Of a DNA stretch of 64,000 bases, positions 34,919 to 44,098 are shown piece after piece. The notes under the pieces were generated by a model. It was not told the origin of the DNA, made no database searches, and was given only the letters and a program-made list of their open reading frames with translations. The translations under genes were made by a program, and so were the position numbers. The stretch's first letter is position 1; the number at the start of each line of letters is the position of its first letter. This DNA comes from Nitrobacter sp039808345. Its GTDB lineage: Bacteria; Pseudomonadota; Alphaproteobacteria; Rhizobiales; Xanthobacteraceae. The DNA is taken from assembly GCF_047824785.1 (NCBI RefSeq), contig NZ_CP181167.1:1116001-1180000 (forward strand). Direction: 5' to 3'.

Positions 34919-35716
34919 ATGTCATCCATTGCACGACGTAGTTTCCTGATTGGAGCGGGCGCCTTTGCCGCTTCGGGTCTCGGCTCAAGCGCCGCCAGGG
35001 AGGCTAAGGAGATCGGAGCAGTGCTCGACGCAAGAGAGGATGGTATTCCATTAAGTTTCAACGATCCTATGTTCGCTGATGCGGAGATTCGCAGTTCTCC
35101 GGTCAAATTGTTGAAGGGTTTGTCGCTGGCGGGCACCAGCATTGACCTGCCCAGAGATGATCGTACTGTTATCTGTCTCGGGGATAATTCGTTGCGACGT
35201 TGTCGCGTAAAATCGCGAGAGGTTGTGCGGATAGCGGGAGGAGGAACATTTACTATCGATGGCTGTTGGCTCGAGGCTATCGGAATAGGGAGTGACCATG
35301 CAGACTGCATTCAGTGTTACTCGCCTGGCGATATCGGCACTCTTCATATTAAGAACACGACGATCCGCGCTTACAGAACCTCGGATGTGACGCCCCCACA
35401 GATTGGATCTCAAGGACTGTTCGTCGCCGACAACTGGACCGGCGCAGTAATCTGCGAGAATGTGGTGTTTTGGGGGGCGGGAAATTATGCCTGTCATATA
35501 TTTCCCGACACCGGCGGGGACATTCATATAGATTTTCATAACGTCTTTTTTGTAGGGCCTTTTCAGTATGGGCCTTACAATATTCACGGCGCCGGTGGCC
35601 ACCGGATAGTCGTTGATCGGTGGGATAACGTGCGCAGTGCTATCATCGCAGGCGGGCGAATAGTTGGTGGATCGCCTATTGCCGCTCCCAAAGAAAACGG
35701 GCGGCGTGAAAAGTAA
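34919..35716 (+). CDS. Tat-exported right-handed beta-helix protein
   Basis: A 265-residue protein with a twin-arginine signal RRSFLIGAGAFAASGLGSSA at the N-terminus. The mature part has short beta-strand repeats typical of a parallel beta-helix (VVRIAGGGTFTIDGCWLEAI, LHIKNTTIRAYR, GAVICENVVFWGAGNYACHI, DIHIDFHNVFFVG). Proteins of this shape bind or cleave acidic polysaccharides, so a lyase or glycan-binding role in EPS processing is reasonable but not shown by a catalytic motif. It follows the exosortase genes on the same strand. An IS3 remnant starts within 60 bp after its stop. Confidence 0.65.
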   Translation: MSSIARRSFLIGAGAFAASGLGSSAAREAKEIGAVLDAREDGIPLSFNDPMFADAEIRSSPVKLLKGLSLAGTSIDLPRDDRTVICLGDNSLRRCRVKSREVVRIAGGGTFTIDGCWLEAIGIGSDHADCIQCYSPGDIGTLHIKNTTIRAYRTSDVTPPQIGSQGLFVADNWTGAVICENVVFWGAGNYACHIFPDTGGDIHIDFHNVFFVGPFQYGPYNIHGAGGHRIVVDRWDNVRSAIIAGGRIVGGSPIAAPKENGRREK

Positions 35717-35754
35717 TAAGCGCTGTGTGGGATACGCCGCCAATGTTGGTGACG

Positions 35755-35870
35755 TGGCCCCAATTCCTGCCGGGCATAAGTAGGTCCGGCTGCATTCTGG
35801 CCCTTGTTGGCCCTGGTTGCGAATGTCGGTGGTGTTATGCCATCGAGGCTCGAATGGGGTCTGACAGTGC
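35755..35870 (-). pseudogene. IS3-family OrfB C-terminal fragment
   Basis: The minus strand reads TVRPHSSLDGITPPTFATRA then NKGQNAAGPTYA, the C-terminal end typical of IS3 OrfB. It differs from the three complete IS3 copies. About 110 bp remain, joined directly to an IS200-type remnant. Confidence 0.6.
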
Positions 35871-35959
35871 TTGTACAGCAAGGTTTGAGAACGCCCACGA
35901 GACCGTTTTCCGAGAACTGCTTTGTCATTGGCATCCGTGGTTCGGGATGCCGGTGGCGA

Positions 35960-36307
35960 TCGACAGTAGGGGACGTTGGTCTTCGGGCGAGAGAACTGCT
36001 TCGGGAGATTTCCCGCAGTCATGAGATGTCGATCCATGCGGGGGCGATCAACCGGGATCACGTTCATATGTTGCTCTCGATACCTCCGCACCTGTCGGTA
36101 TCGCGAGCGGTCCAATACCTGAAAGGAAAGAGTTCACATAAGCTTCTGTCGGAATATCAATCGCTGAGAAAGAGGTATTGGGGGCAGCATCTGTGGTCCC
36201 GGGGATACTGGGCCGCCACAAGCGGCAACGTGACCGACGAGATCTGGAAAAAATATATCGAGGATCAGAAGCCGGAAGAGCCGGATGACAACTTCAAGGT
36301 GGTTTGA
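35960..36307 (+). pseudogene. tnpA: IS200/IS605 TnpA fragment
   Basis: The frame RELLREISRSHEMSIHAGAI, NRDHVHMLLSIPPHLSVSRA, VQYLKGKSSHKLLSEYQSLR then YWGQHLWSRGYWAATSGNVT is a Y1 transposase. It shows the HUH pair (HVH) and the catalytic Tyr in KYIEDQ. The N-terminal 35 or so residues are missing or out of frame. The open frame beginning at 35804 includes unrelated sequence. Confidence 0.8.
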
Positions 36308-36310
36308 CCA

Positions 36311-36377
36311 ATCGCCCCAAAGGGGCGATCAATCCGGCTTCCAGCCGTAACCTGAAGCCACCGCCTTCAGGCGGTGG
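36311..36377 (+). repeat. IS200/IS605-type right-end hairpins
   Basis: Two hairpins follow the TnpA fragment: ATCGCCCC-AAA-GGGGCGAT at 36311-36329 and CCACCGCC-TTCA-GGCGGTGG at 36358-36377. The second, about 50 bp after the stop, fits the subterminal palindrome that TnpA recognises on single-stranded DNA. Confidence 0.65.
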
Positions 36378-36502
36378 AGTGTTCACGCCAACGCGGGCGA
36401 TGAAGATAATCGAAGGAGAGCCGGTCTCGCCGGGGCTTTCGCCGTTGCCAGATTTGATACAGAATGGGCAAACGAACTCGCGATCAAAATGAGGATGGAT
36501 CG

Positions 36503-36796
36503 ATGGGCTGGCTGCAAACTCTCTTGCTAGCGACCGCGATAGCGGCCGTCTCGGTAGTTATGGCTCAAGCAGGGGAACTCGAAATTGGGCTGCGTGCTAC
36601 GCGGGCCGCCTCATATCACCACCATCACCGCCAGCACATTTCCGATAGCTGTGCATTCGTCCAGGGCGTGCGCGGCGGGAATCCGATGACGGTGCCTTTC
36701 TTCGGACAAGGCTGGAGTAATGGGACTACTTACCTATCTGGATGGCAACAGTGTATCTGCTGTGCTATGGCTGAGCCTGTGATCTCCGTGAACTAG
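36503..36796 (+). CDS. Small secreted histidine-containing protein, 3' end altered by IS5
   Basis: A 97-residue product starting at MGWLQTLLLATAIAAVSVVM; an upstream in-frame ATG would place 13 charged residues before the signal. A Sec signal peptide (about residues 1-23, AQA-GE) is followed by SYHHHHRQH and by three Cys residues (SDSCAF; QCICCA). I do not recognise the family. The stop TAG uses the target-site TA and the first base of the IS5 element at 36796, so the native C-terminus has been replaced. Confidence 0.55.
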   Translation: MGWLQTLLLATAIAAVSVVMAQAGELEIGLRATRAASYHHHHRQHISDSCAFVQGVRGGNPMTVPFFGQGWSNGTTYLSGWQQCICCAMAEPVISVN

Positions 36797-37651
36797 AGTC
36801 TGTTATGGACTGGTTCAGTTGGAGGATTCAGTTTGCGGGGATGATTCGCAAACCCTGTCCCTCTGACGTTTCCGATGATGAATGGGCATTTGTGGCGCCG
36901 TACCTGGGCTGTTGCCTGAAACAGCGGGCCAACGCGAACATGCGCTTCGCGAGGTGTTCAACGGGCTGCGCTATGTGGTGCGCAACGGAATTCCCTGGCG
37001 GGCGATGCCGAATGATTTGCCGCCTTGGGCTGCGGTTTATCAGCAGGCTGCGCGAGAGGGTTGAATGCTGGCTGCTTCGCGGCGCTGGCGCACGACCTGC
37101 GTGCCCTGCTGCGAATGGCGGCCGGTCGGCCGGCAGAGCCTTCGGCTGCGATTCTGGACAGCCGGACGCTGCGCTCGACGCCGGAGAGCGGTCATCGTGC
37201 CGGCTATGACGGAGCCAAACGCAAGAAGGGCTCCAAGCTGCATCTGGCGGTCGATACGCTCGGGCATCTGCTCGCCCTTCACGTCACGCCCGCCACGGCT
37301 GACGATCGCGCCGAGGTCGGCAGGCTCGCCGCAGCCGTGCAGAAAGCCACCGGCGAGAGCGTCGAACTGGCCTTCGTCGATCAGGGCTATACCGGAGAAA
37401 AGCCCGCCGCCACCGCAAAGGCTCACGGAATCGTGCTGGAAGTCGTCCGCCTGCCGCAGGCCAAGCGCGGCTTCGTCCTGCTGCCACGGCGCTGGGTGGT
37501 TGAGCGATCCTTTGCCTGGGCCACACGCTGCCGACGGCTCGTCAAGGACTACGAACGTCTGCACACAACACTCGAAGGCCTTCATACCGTCGCTTTCGCT
37601 TGCCTTATGCTCAAACAGTTCATCGAATTGACCCAGGTCCATAACAGACTC
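36796..37651 (+). mobile_element. IS5-family element with perfect terminal repeats (856 bp)
   Basis: GAGTCTGTTATGGAC at 36796 and its exact inverse ending at 37651 bound the element, with TA on both sides (36794-36795 and 37652-37653) as the target duplication. The transposase frame inside is broken. Confidence 0.85.
36841..37651 (+). pseudogene. IS5-family transposase, frameshifted
   Basis: Three frames make up the protein: MIRKPCPSDVSDDEWAFVAP, then LLPETAGQREHALREVFNGL and IPWRAMPNDLPPWAAVYQQ, then LNAGCFAALAHDLRALLRMA through SAAILDSRTLRSTPESGHRA, LAFVDQGYTGEKPAATAKAH and RRWVVERSFAWATRCRRLVK to the end. DDE residues (ILDSRT, FVDQGY, VVERSF) are kept. At least two frameshifts (near 36910 and 37060) disable it, although its ends are perfect. 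Confidence 0.8.
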
Positions 37652-37653
37652 TA

Positions 37654-37788
37654 TGATCAGGACCCATTAAATCTATTGCGAGAGTGCTGACTGGTTGATT
37701 CAATGGTGATGTCGGGAGGCATCGCCATGGGTGATCTTTTGCTGCTGTCGGAGGCGCAGATGCGCCGGATCGAGCCTTATTTTCCTGT
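37654..37788 (+). pseudogene. IS5-family (second type) left-end fragment
   Basis: GATCAGGACCCATTAA then GDLLLLSEAQMRRIEPYFP matches the left end and OrfA start of the intact element at 41515. It is cut at 37788 by an IS481 remnant whose end reads TGTTCAGTCCCGGCA. Confidence 0.75.
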
Positions 37789-38436
37789 TCAGTCCCGGCA
37801 TTTGATGGGTTGGATCGAGAATGAATCGATCCGGCTCTGAAGTCCATCGTTTGCAGATGAACTCGTAGGGTGTGAGGCCTTTGAGCGTCTTCAGCCTTCG
37901 GCCGAAGTTGTATGCATTGATGAAGTCCTGAAGGTGCCGGCACAGTTGGTCATGATTGTCGTAGTGGAAGCGCTTGACGGTGGCGTCCTTGATGGTGCGG
38001 TTCATCCGTTCCACCTGACCGTTGGTCCAGGGATGGTTGATTTTGGTGAGCCTGTGCTCGATGCCGTTCTCATCGCAGACGCGATCGAAGATGTGGTGGA
38101 ACGCATATTTGTGACGGGCGTGGTTGGTGAACTGGATGCCGTTGTCCGTCAGCACTGTGTGGATGGCATAGGGAACTGCCGCGATGAGGTTGCGCAGGAA
38201 CTGAGCCGCGACCATCTTGCCCGCCTCCTGGTGGAGCTCGGCGTAGGCGAACTTCGAAGTGCGGTCGATGGCCACGAACAGGCGCAGCTTGCCCTCAGCC
38301 GTCTGCACCTCGGCGATGTCGATGTGGAAGTAGCCGATCGGGTAGCTCCTGAACGTCTTCCTGATCGGCTTGTCGCCTTCGACCTCCGGGAGCCGGCTGA
38401 TGCCGTGACGGTGCAGGCAGCGATGCAATGAAGACC
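37789..38436 (-). pseudogene. IS481-family transposase, N-terminus replaced
   Basis: An open frame from SSLHRCLHRHGISRLPEVEG through YFHIDIAEVQTAEGKLRLFV, VLTDNGIQFTNHARHKYAFH, KINHPWTNGQVERMNRTIKD and LKGLTPYEFICKRWTSEPDR to HQMPGLN. The catalytic Asp-Asp-Glu are present. At about 38436 the sequence switches to an IS21 istA fragment, so the HTH and start are missing. The terminal repeat is at 37789-37803. Confidence 0.8.
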
Positions 38437-38690
38437 GCGACGGCCCGCACGCCGGGGGGCAGCCCTCAACATCGGCACAACCTCGGTCTCAAACACACTG
38501 GCCAGCGGATCCGGCCGGCGACGACTGCGGGCGCCCTTCTTCTGCGATGGGAGCCTGCGATCTTTGTCCAAGCGATACGCGGTCGACGTGCTGAACGACG
38601 CTTTGGCGGCAGCTACTGACGGGCTATTGGTCTGACGGTGCTTCATGTAGAGCCTCATTTGGTGATCGGTTACGTGTCGGCCTGGCAAGC
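38437..38690 (-). pseudogene. IstA N-terminal fragment (IS21)
   Basis: TDHQMRLYMKHRQTNSPSVA, AAKASFSTSTAYRLDKDRRL and ASVFETEVVPMLRAAP are the N-terminal HTH region of an IstA subtype different from the copy at 2.3 kb. It ends at RAVAVF, reached by a frameshift in a C-run, fused to the IS481 remnant. Confidence 0.75.
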
Positions 38691-38834
38691 GAGTGACTCC
38701 TCTTGGCGGAAGAACCACTTGCATAACCAGCCGGCCGCGAGCACCAGTCGGCGCGGTCCCCTGTGGATCGCGCCGACGCCGGGCTCGTAACTCCGGTCGG
38801 GCTACGCCCTCCCTGCGTCACGAGCCCGGCGAAG

Positions 38835-38951
38835 CTCTCTCATCCTGATTGCCGCGTGGCATCGTGGCGCTCCCGTGCAGAATCTGTCCCATAGCGCATC
38901 CTTCCATCCTTGAGAAAAGACTGCACCATCAAACGCCGGGATCAAACACCT
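38835..38951 (-). pseudogene. IS481 left-end fragment
   Basis: TGTTTGATCCCGGCG (38951-38937) resembles the IS481 terminal repeat, and the following frame starts MGQILHGSATM, as IS481 transposases do. It then loses similarity. Confidence 0.6.
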
Positions 38952-39489
38952 GGCCCGGCGTAGCAGATGGAAGGCTCCATCGCGGTCCTGAACGTCGGCC
39001 AGATGCACGACCACGTTCAGCAGCAGGCCCAGCGTGTCGACCAGGATGTGCCGCTTGCGACCCCTGACCTTCTTGCCCGCGTTGTAGCCCGAAGGATCGA
39101 GCCAAGACCCCTTTTTGAGCGCCTCTTGCAGTCTGGGAATCGATGATAGCCGCGGTGGGGCTTGCTTCTCGGCCCTCCTGCTCGCGCACCGCCACGTAGA
39201 GCGCATGATGGATGCGTTCCAACGTGCCGTCCCAGTTCCACAGTTCGAGATAGTCGTGCACCGTGCTCTTCGGTGGCAGGTCCTTGGGCAGCGCCTTCCA
39301 CTGGCAACCGGTCCACAAGATGTAGAAGATGCCGTTGAGCACTTCGCGTACATTGACCGAGCGCTTGCGACCGCCGTGTCTGGCAGGCGGGATCATCGGC
39401 TCCACGATCGACCATTCGGCGTCGGTGAGGTCGCTTGGATAACGCAGGCCGCTACGGTCGGCGGCGCGGCGCTGTTCAGGTGTCCACAT
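38952..39489 (-). pseudogene. IS5-family transposase, frameshifted and 3'-truncated
   Basis: MWTPEQRRAADRSGLRYPSD, LTDAEWSIVEPMIPPARHGG, VLNGIFYILWTGCQWKALPK and AAIIDSQTA form the N-terminal half. After a frameshift near 39120 it continues SWLDPSGYNAGKKVRGRKRH then ILVDTLGLLLNVVVHLADVQ. The C-terminal part with the last catalytic residue is cut off by the IS481 fragment at 38951. Confidence 0.8.
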
Positions 39490-39760
39490 CGGGCGCTCCT
39501 TCGCAAATCACGCGCCCAACAAGGAATCACATCCGATTCATCAGACTCAAGAACTTCCCGGATCGGCTCTCAGAGCCTAGGTTAAATCAGTTCCTAACAG
39601 ACTCATTCTGACCGCGGGCAGGTGGCTGGATTGCTCTTGAAGGTGAGCGATGGCTTCCAAGTGTGAACGCGTACGGGCAGAGGCCCCAAGCATTATGCTC
39701 AGAAACTACATCGGTGCGGGGAGAGCGAAACTCTGCTATTACAACTCAAGGGCTGCGCCT
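39490..39760. other. Gap without a recognisable gene
   Basis: About 270 bp between IS5 debris and the protease gene. The first 100 bp are probably the IS5 right end. No coding signal is clear in the rest. Confidence 0.4.
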
Positions 39761-40579
39761 TTACCGGCTGAGCGCCGTTTTGACGGCATCCGCGAAGGTG
39801 CTGGACGGCACTGCCAATGACGGTGGCAGGCTTTCGTGTTTAGAACTGGCGACAAGGATCCCAACGATCTCCGGCTCACCGCCCCTCCCCACCCTTAAGA
39901 GCGCCGACCCCGACTCGCCCGAGACTGAGCTACACGTATGAAGCAAGAGGGCGGCGGGAGTAGAGATGGGCCTGACCGAGCAGTCCTGCTGGACTGTCAG
40001 CACGTGGGCGCGATCCCCTCGATAACCAGCTCTCACTATCCCGGACGATGCGACGTCACCTTCGTTCACGGACTGAACTCGGATGGGCTTGAGGTCGATC
40101 GGCTCAGCAAGCTCGATAATCGCCCAGTCCCGAGCCGCCATCGCGGGCTGTAGCGGCGTCGTCACCTCAAATTCTTCACTCTTCACATAGGAGGCTGCTA
40201 GCGAGTGCGCCTTAAACTCACCCTTCGCGTAACTGGCCACAAAGTGAATGGAGGTCGGGTGAGCCCACGTGCCTCGTGCGGTATTGAAGAGACAGTGAGC
40301 CGCTGTGAGGACGTGACGAGAGCCAACTAGGGTACCGGTGCATTGGGACCGGCGCCCCGCTCCGGTGATGACATTGACCCGCCCCACGGAGGTAAGCGGC
40401 CACTGGCTGAGCTTTATGCCCTCGCTGAGTGCAGGGGAGGGAAGATGGAGAAGGGTAGCGACTGCAAAAACATGCAGCCTCCACCAATGAAAGGGCAAGT
40501 GCAGTTTCGCTTGTCTCAGGAGGCAAATCCTCTTCTTCCAGGAACGGGCGGGACGGACCGCGTGGCAAATGAGGGCCAT
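39761..40579 (-). CDS. Trypsin-like serine protease, exported
   Basis: About 272 residues from MALICHAVRPARSWKK; an upstream in-frame ATG (40711) adds 44 residues without similarity. A hydrophobic stretch WWRLHVFAVATLLHLPSPAL acts as a signal peptide with a long basic n-region. S1-family catalytic triad: His in HVLTAAHC near 95, Asp in ARDWAIIEL near 151, and Ser in VSGESGSALL near 223. IS fragments lie on both sides, so it is an isolated cargo gene. Its role, for example processing of surface proteins, is unknown. Cysteines at QCTG and AAHC form the usual pair. Confidence 0.8.
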   Translation of the reverse strand: MALICHAVRPARSWKKRICLLRQAKLHLPFHWWRLHVFAVATLLHLPSPALSEGIKLSQWPLTSVGRVNVITGAGRRSQCTGTLVGSRHVLTAAHCLFNTARGTWAHPTSIHFVASYAKGEFKAHSLAASYVKSEEFEVTTPLQPAMAARDWAIIELAEPIDLKPIRVQSVNEGDVASSGIVRAGYRGDRAHVLTVQQDCSVRPISTPAALLLHTCSSVSGESGSALLRVGRGGEPEIVGILVASSKHESLPPSLAVPSSTFADAVKTALSR

Positions 40580-40668
40580 CTGGGATTTACGTCGCCGACA
40601 CCTATTGCATTGAGTTTTATGATTATATCCTGGTGCGATCAGTATCATCAATCCAAAAACAACATTAA

Positions 40669-41512
40669 GGTCACGAACCCATAAATGGGATTCCGTTTGA
40701 GGGATCGTCATGATTCATTCAATCTCCGAAGCACGGGAGGATTGAATGGCCCGTTTTGATCTGACAGATTTTGAATGGTCTGTGATCCAGCCGCTTTTGC
40801 CGAACAAATCGCGCGGCGTTGCACGGGTGGATGATCGGCGGGTGCTGAGCGGGATCTTCTGGCGGCTGCGCACCGGCGCGCCGTGGGCAGACATCCCGGC
40901 GCGCTACGGCCCGCATACGACCTGCGTGAATCGCTTCAACCGGTGGCGCAAGGCAGGCGTGTGGGATCGTATTCTGTCGGCGGTTTCAAAGGCTTACGAC
41001 GGCGACATCCAGATGATCGACTCCTCGTCGATCCGCGTGCATTAGCACGCCGCCAACGGTCAAAAAAACAGACGCGACCCCGTTGGATGGGTCGCTCGCG
41101 CGGCGGGCTGACAACCAAAATCCACGTGCTGGTGGATGCCTGCGGCCTGCCCATCCGGCTCAAGATCACCGAAGGCCAGGCGCATGACGGACGCAGCGCG
41201 CAGGACATGATCGACACCGTCGAACGCGGCGACTTGCTGCTGGCGGATCGGGCCTATGACTCCAACGCCCTGCGCCAGACCTTGGCCGCGCGCGGCGCGA
41301 CAGCCAATGTAAAGCCGACGCCAAATCGCGTCGCGGCCCTGCGTTTCAACGGACGGCTCTATCGCAAGCGTAATCTGGTCGAGCGGTTCTTCAACAAAAT
41401 CAAGCACTATCGCGCGGTCGCCACCCGATACGACAAACGGGACGACAACTTCCTCACAAGTATCAAACTCGCCTCAATCCGAATCTGGTTGCGGTTTATT
41501 GAGTCGATGACC
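40669..41512 (+). mobile_element. IS5-family element (IS427-like), boundaries approximate
   Basis: Related ends GGTCACGAACCCATAAA (from 40669) and the inverse of ATTGAGTCGATGACC (ending 41512) bound a two-frame transposase. A second IS5 element starts 2 bp later, at a shared TA. Confidence 0.6.
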
Positions 41513-41515
41513 TAG
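40746..41515 (+). pseudogene. IS5-family transposase, two-frame, with amber codon
   Basis: OrfA (MARFDLTDFEWSVIQPLLPN to DGDIQMIDSSSIRVH) ends at TAG 41043-41045 where relatives read Gln (VHQHAA). OrfB continues in another frame after the A-rich GTCAAAAAAACAG: RWMGRSRGGLTTKIHVLVDA, LLADRAYDSNALRQTLAARG, NLVERFFNKIKHYRAVATRY. This family normally joins the halves by programmed frameshifting at the A-run. The amber codon before the slippery site would block the fusion, so I call it inactive. Confidence 0.7.
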
Positions 41516-42358
41516 GATCAGGACCCATTAATTTCTTGCGGAGAGGTGTTTGGACTGATTCATTAGCGTTGCTGGGAGACGCCGCGATGTCCGATTTGTT
41601 TCTGCTCACCGAAGCGCAGATGCGCCGGATCGAGCCTTATTTTCCGTTGTCGCACGGAGTTGCGAGGGTTGATGACCGGCGGGTGATCAGCGGCATCATT
41701 TTTGTCATCAGGAACGGGCTGCGCTGGCGCGATGCGCCGCGTGAGTATGGTCCGCACAAGACCGTCTACAATCGTTTCGTGCGCTGGAGCCGTCTTGGTG
41801 TGTTCAACAGGATATTTGCCGAACTGGCTCGTAAGGGCGGCGCTCCGAAGCGGTTAATGATCGACGCCACCCATCTGAAGGCGCATCGCACCGCTGCAAG
41901 CCTTTTAAAAAAGGGCCTATTCCCCGACGTATCGGGCGCACGAAGGGCGGTCTGAACTCAAAGCTGCACGCCGTCTGCGATGGTCAGGGACGCCCTGTCA
42001 TCATGCTGCTTAGCGAAGGCCAGATGAGCGATTATAAAGGGGCCGCGTTGATGATCGATGCGATGCCGCCCGCCAAGCAGTTGCTCGGCGACAAGGGCTA
42101 TGACGCCAACTGGTTCCGCCAGGCGCTCGCGGCCCGGGGCATCACGGCCTGCATCCCATCCAAGTCCAACCGCGCAAAGCCGATCGAACATGACCGTATT
42201 CTCTATCGCCAACGGCACAAAATCGAAAATGCGTTCGGCAGGCTCAAGGACTGGCGGCGCATCCATACCCGCTACGATCGATGCGCTCACACCTTCTTCT
42301 CGGCTATCTGCATCGCAGCAACCGTCATCTTCTGGATCTGATCAATGAGTCCTGAACC
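41515..42358 (+). mobile_element. IS5-family element, probably complete (844 bp)
   Basis: The ends are GGATCAGGACCCATTAAT at 41515 and the inverse of ATCAATGAGTCCTGAACC ending at 42358. TA flanks both sides. It contains both transposase frames without lesions. Confidence 0.8.
41587..42341 (+). CDS. IS5-family transposase (OrfA/OrfB with programmed frameshift)
   Basis: OrfA begins MSDLFLLTEAQMRRIEPYFP and runs to 41955 (LMIDATHLKAHRTAASLLKK). The slippery TTTTAAAAAAGGG near 41908-41920 would shift ribosomes into OrfB: RRIGRTKGGLNSKLHAVCDG, then MLLSEGQMSDYKGAALMIDA, LLGDKGYDANWFRQALAARG and HKIENAFGRLKDWRRIHTRY, ending at 42341. Asp-Asp-Glu are in MIDATH, GDKGYD and IENAFGRLK. Fusion length, about 250 residues, fits the IS427 group. 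The start is at the ATG after GGGAGACGCCGCG. Confidence 0.8.
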
Positions 42359-42464
42359 TAGTCTAAAATAGACGGTAGTACGGACGAGACGGAATTCGAT
42401 CGTTATAATTTGCTACCCATCATCGCTTATGATGGGGCACGCAGACCGACGCACGGGTTAAGAA

Positions 42465-43145
42465 ATGCTTCCAGTACTAAAGCATCATCTGTGGCGCCGC
42501 GTGCGGGCTGCATACTACGCTTTTGCCCTGGACCGACTGCCTCTTGGCGCTACGCTAGGACGCTTCGTCAGCGAGTGGGAGACGGCGCAAGGCTTTGGAG
42601 ATAGTCCAAAAGCGAAGCCTACATGGGACGCCGAGTACGGCGATGGACGCTGGACCTACATGGGCCAGCAGCACGAACTCACTCGTTACTGGACACTCAT
42701 AGGTTATATGCACTCTCTTGGTCGCGGTCGCGAATACCTTGACGTCGGCTGCGGAGAAGGACTTCTATTTGAACGTTTCAAACCTCTGGATTATCAGCGT
42801 TTCGTCGGAGTTGACATATCGGATGTCGCGATCGAGAAGCTGCGTCGCTATAATGACCGTCGCACAAGTTTTCTTTCGGCCGATGGGGACGTTTATGAGC
42901 CCGATGGCTATTTCGATGTCATCGTCTTCAATGAGTCGCTTTACTACTTGCGCGCGCCTGTAAGATCACTTGAGCGTTACGCTCAATCACTCAAATCTGA
43001 TGGCTGCATGATTATCTCGACGTACACGGCATCGAGACGATCGTTAGCGGTGTTGCGGGATGCAAAGCGAACGTTCAAGGTGTTGGATGAAGCCAAGACA
43101 ACTCAGGGGCAAAACACTTGGCTTTGCACAGTGCTGAAACGCTGA
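42465..43145 (+). CDS. Class I SAM-dependent methyltransferase
   Basis: A 226-residue protein with a Rossmann methyltransferase core: motif I EYLDVGCGEGLLFERF near residue 92, the acidic end of strand 2 in FVGVDISDVAIEKL, and motif IV FDVIVFNESLYYL near 152. The N-terminal 80 residues (HHLWRRVRAAYYAFALDRLP) may bind the substrate. Proteins like this often modify sugars or lipids in polysaccharide loci, but the acceptor cannot be told. It is preceded by IS5 and followed by about 950 bp with no clear gene, so it stands alone. Confidence 0.8.
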   Translation: MLPVLKHHLWRRVRAAYYAFALDRLPLGATLGRFVSEWETAQGFGDSPKAKPTWDAEYGDGRWTYMGQQHELTRYWTLIGYMHSLGRGREYLDVGCGEGLLFERFKPLDYQRFVGVDISDVAIEKLRRYNDRRTSFLSADGDVYEPDGYFDVIVFNESLYYLRAPVRSLERYAQSLKSDGCMIISTYTASRRSLAVLRDAKRTFKVLDEAKTTQGQNTWLCTVLKR

Positions 43146-44098
43146 ACACGACGTCGGGGAGAGAATTCTTCACCATTGACCGACTGTCTTGATGCTTCGC
43201 GTTGATGTTAGCGTATCCTGCAAGTCGTCCATTATCTTTGCTGTAGCGTCTCCCTCGCTCCAGCCTCCTACCGCCCGGACGGCGGTAGATCAAGGGGCAG
43301 CCCGTGTCGCAGATGTTCCGCGAGATTATCCGGCAGCTTCATTGCCTGCCCTTACGATGGAACTTCTCATCCGTCTCCGGCGCACCAAGCGCCATTGAGA
43401 GCACATACGTTCGATATGTCGTCACTTAAGAACTGGACAAAACTCCTCCAGCGCCGCGGCTCGCACTTCGGAGTTCTCCGAGACGACCTCGCCTCCGCTT
43501 GATACGAAGTTGATGAGCCGACGCTGTTTCACAAAAGAATCAGATCCGTTAGGAGTCTAGTACGGATTTGCGTACTTGTCCCACCACCTTCCATTTGCCC
43601 TATTCAACTTGGGCTAGGCGGGATTGACACAATGATTCACCATGAGGGCGAGATGGCGCAGGCATATCGGTTAAGCCATGGAGCGGCGTCAAGAGAACCA
43701 TCATCGAGATGAATCCCTGCGGCAACTTCATTTGTTGCAGTTGCACTTCCCCGTGACGAGACCTGGATTACCTCGGAAATTCTGGAGCGATACCGTGGGC
43801 ACCGTCACAGCGAAGTCCGATCGACATACGCTGAGAGAACTCCAGGAGACGGGAGGCAATAACATGCCGGCCGTCGCAGTGCCGCCGGAAACCAGTCGGC
43901 GACCGCTCGCTAAGCCATCATATCAAGCCTGTTTCGTTATGAGACATTCGAAGAAGACACAGGCCACGATCAGTTCAAGCGCGGGCGACCGCCACGAAGA
44001 ACACAGCGCCTTGCCAAGCGTTACAGCAACACCAAACGTTAATGATGTCAGGTACTTATAGGTTAGTCTCCTGGGTAACAACCGCGATTGGCACCAGC
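43146..44098. other. Long gap with no convincing gene
   Basis: About 950 bp. Frames on both strands are short and show no domain motif. A hairpin TACCGCC-CGGAC-GGCGGTA (43268-43286) could end transcription from the methyltransferase gene. A frame at 43678-44061 is open for 127 codons but has low-complexity, noise-like composition, and I do not call it. Confidence 0.5.

Noticed and set aside
35051..36115. 354-codon minus-strand frame
   Set aside because: It is antisense to the beta-helix protein and runs across IS3 and IS200 debris; no domain is recognisable apart from the short IS3 tail.
36358..36377. Hairpin considered as a transcription terminator
   Set aside because: It lies just behind the IS200-type TnpA remnant at the distance expected for the element's right-end palindrome, and no T-run follows.
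43678..44061. 127-codon plus-strand frame
   Set aside because: No domain, no clear ribosome site, and noise-like composition; left as a gap.
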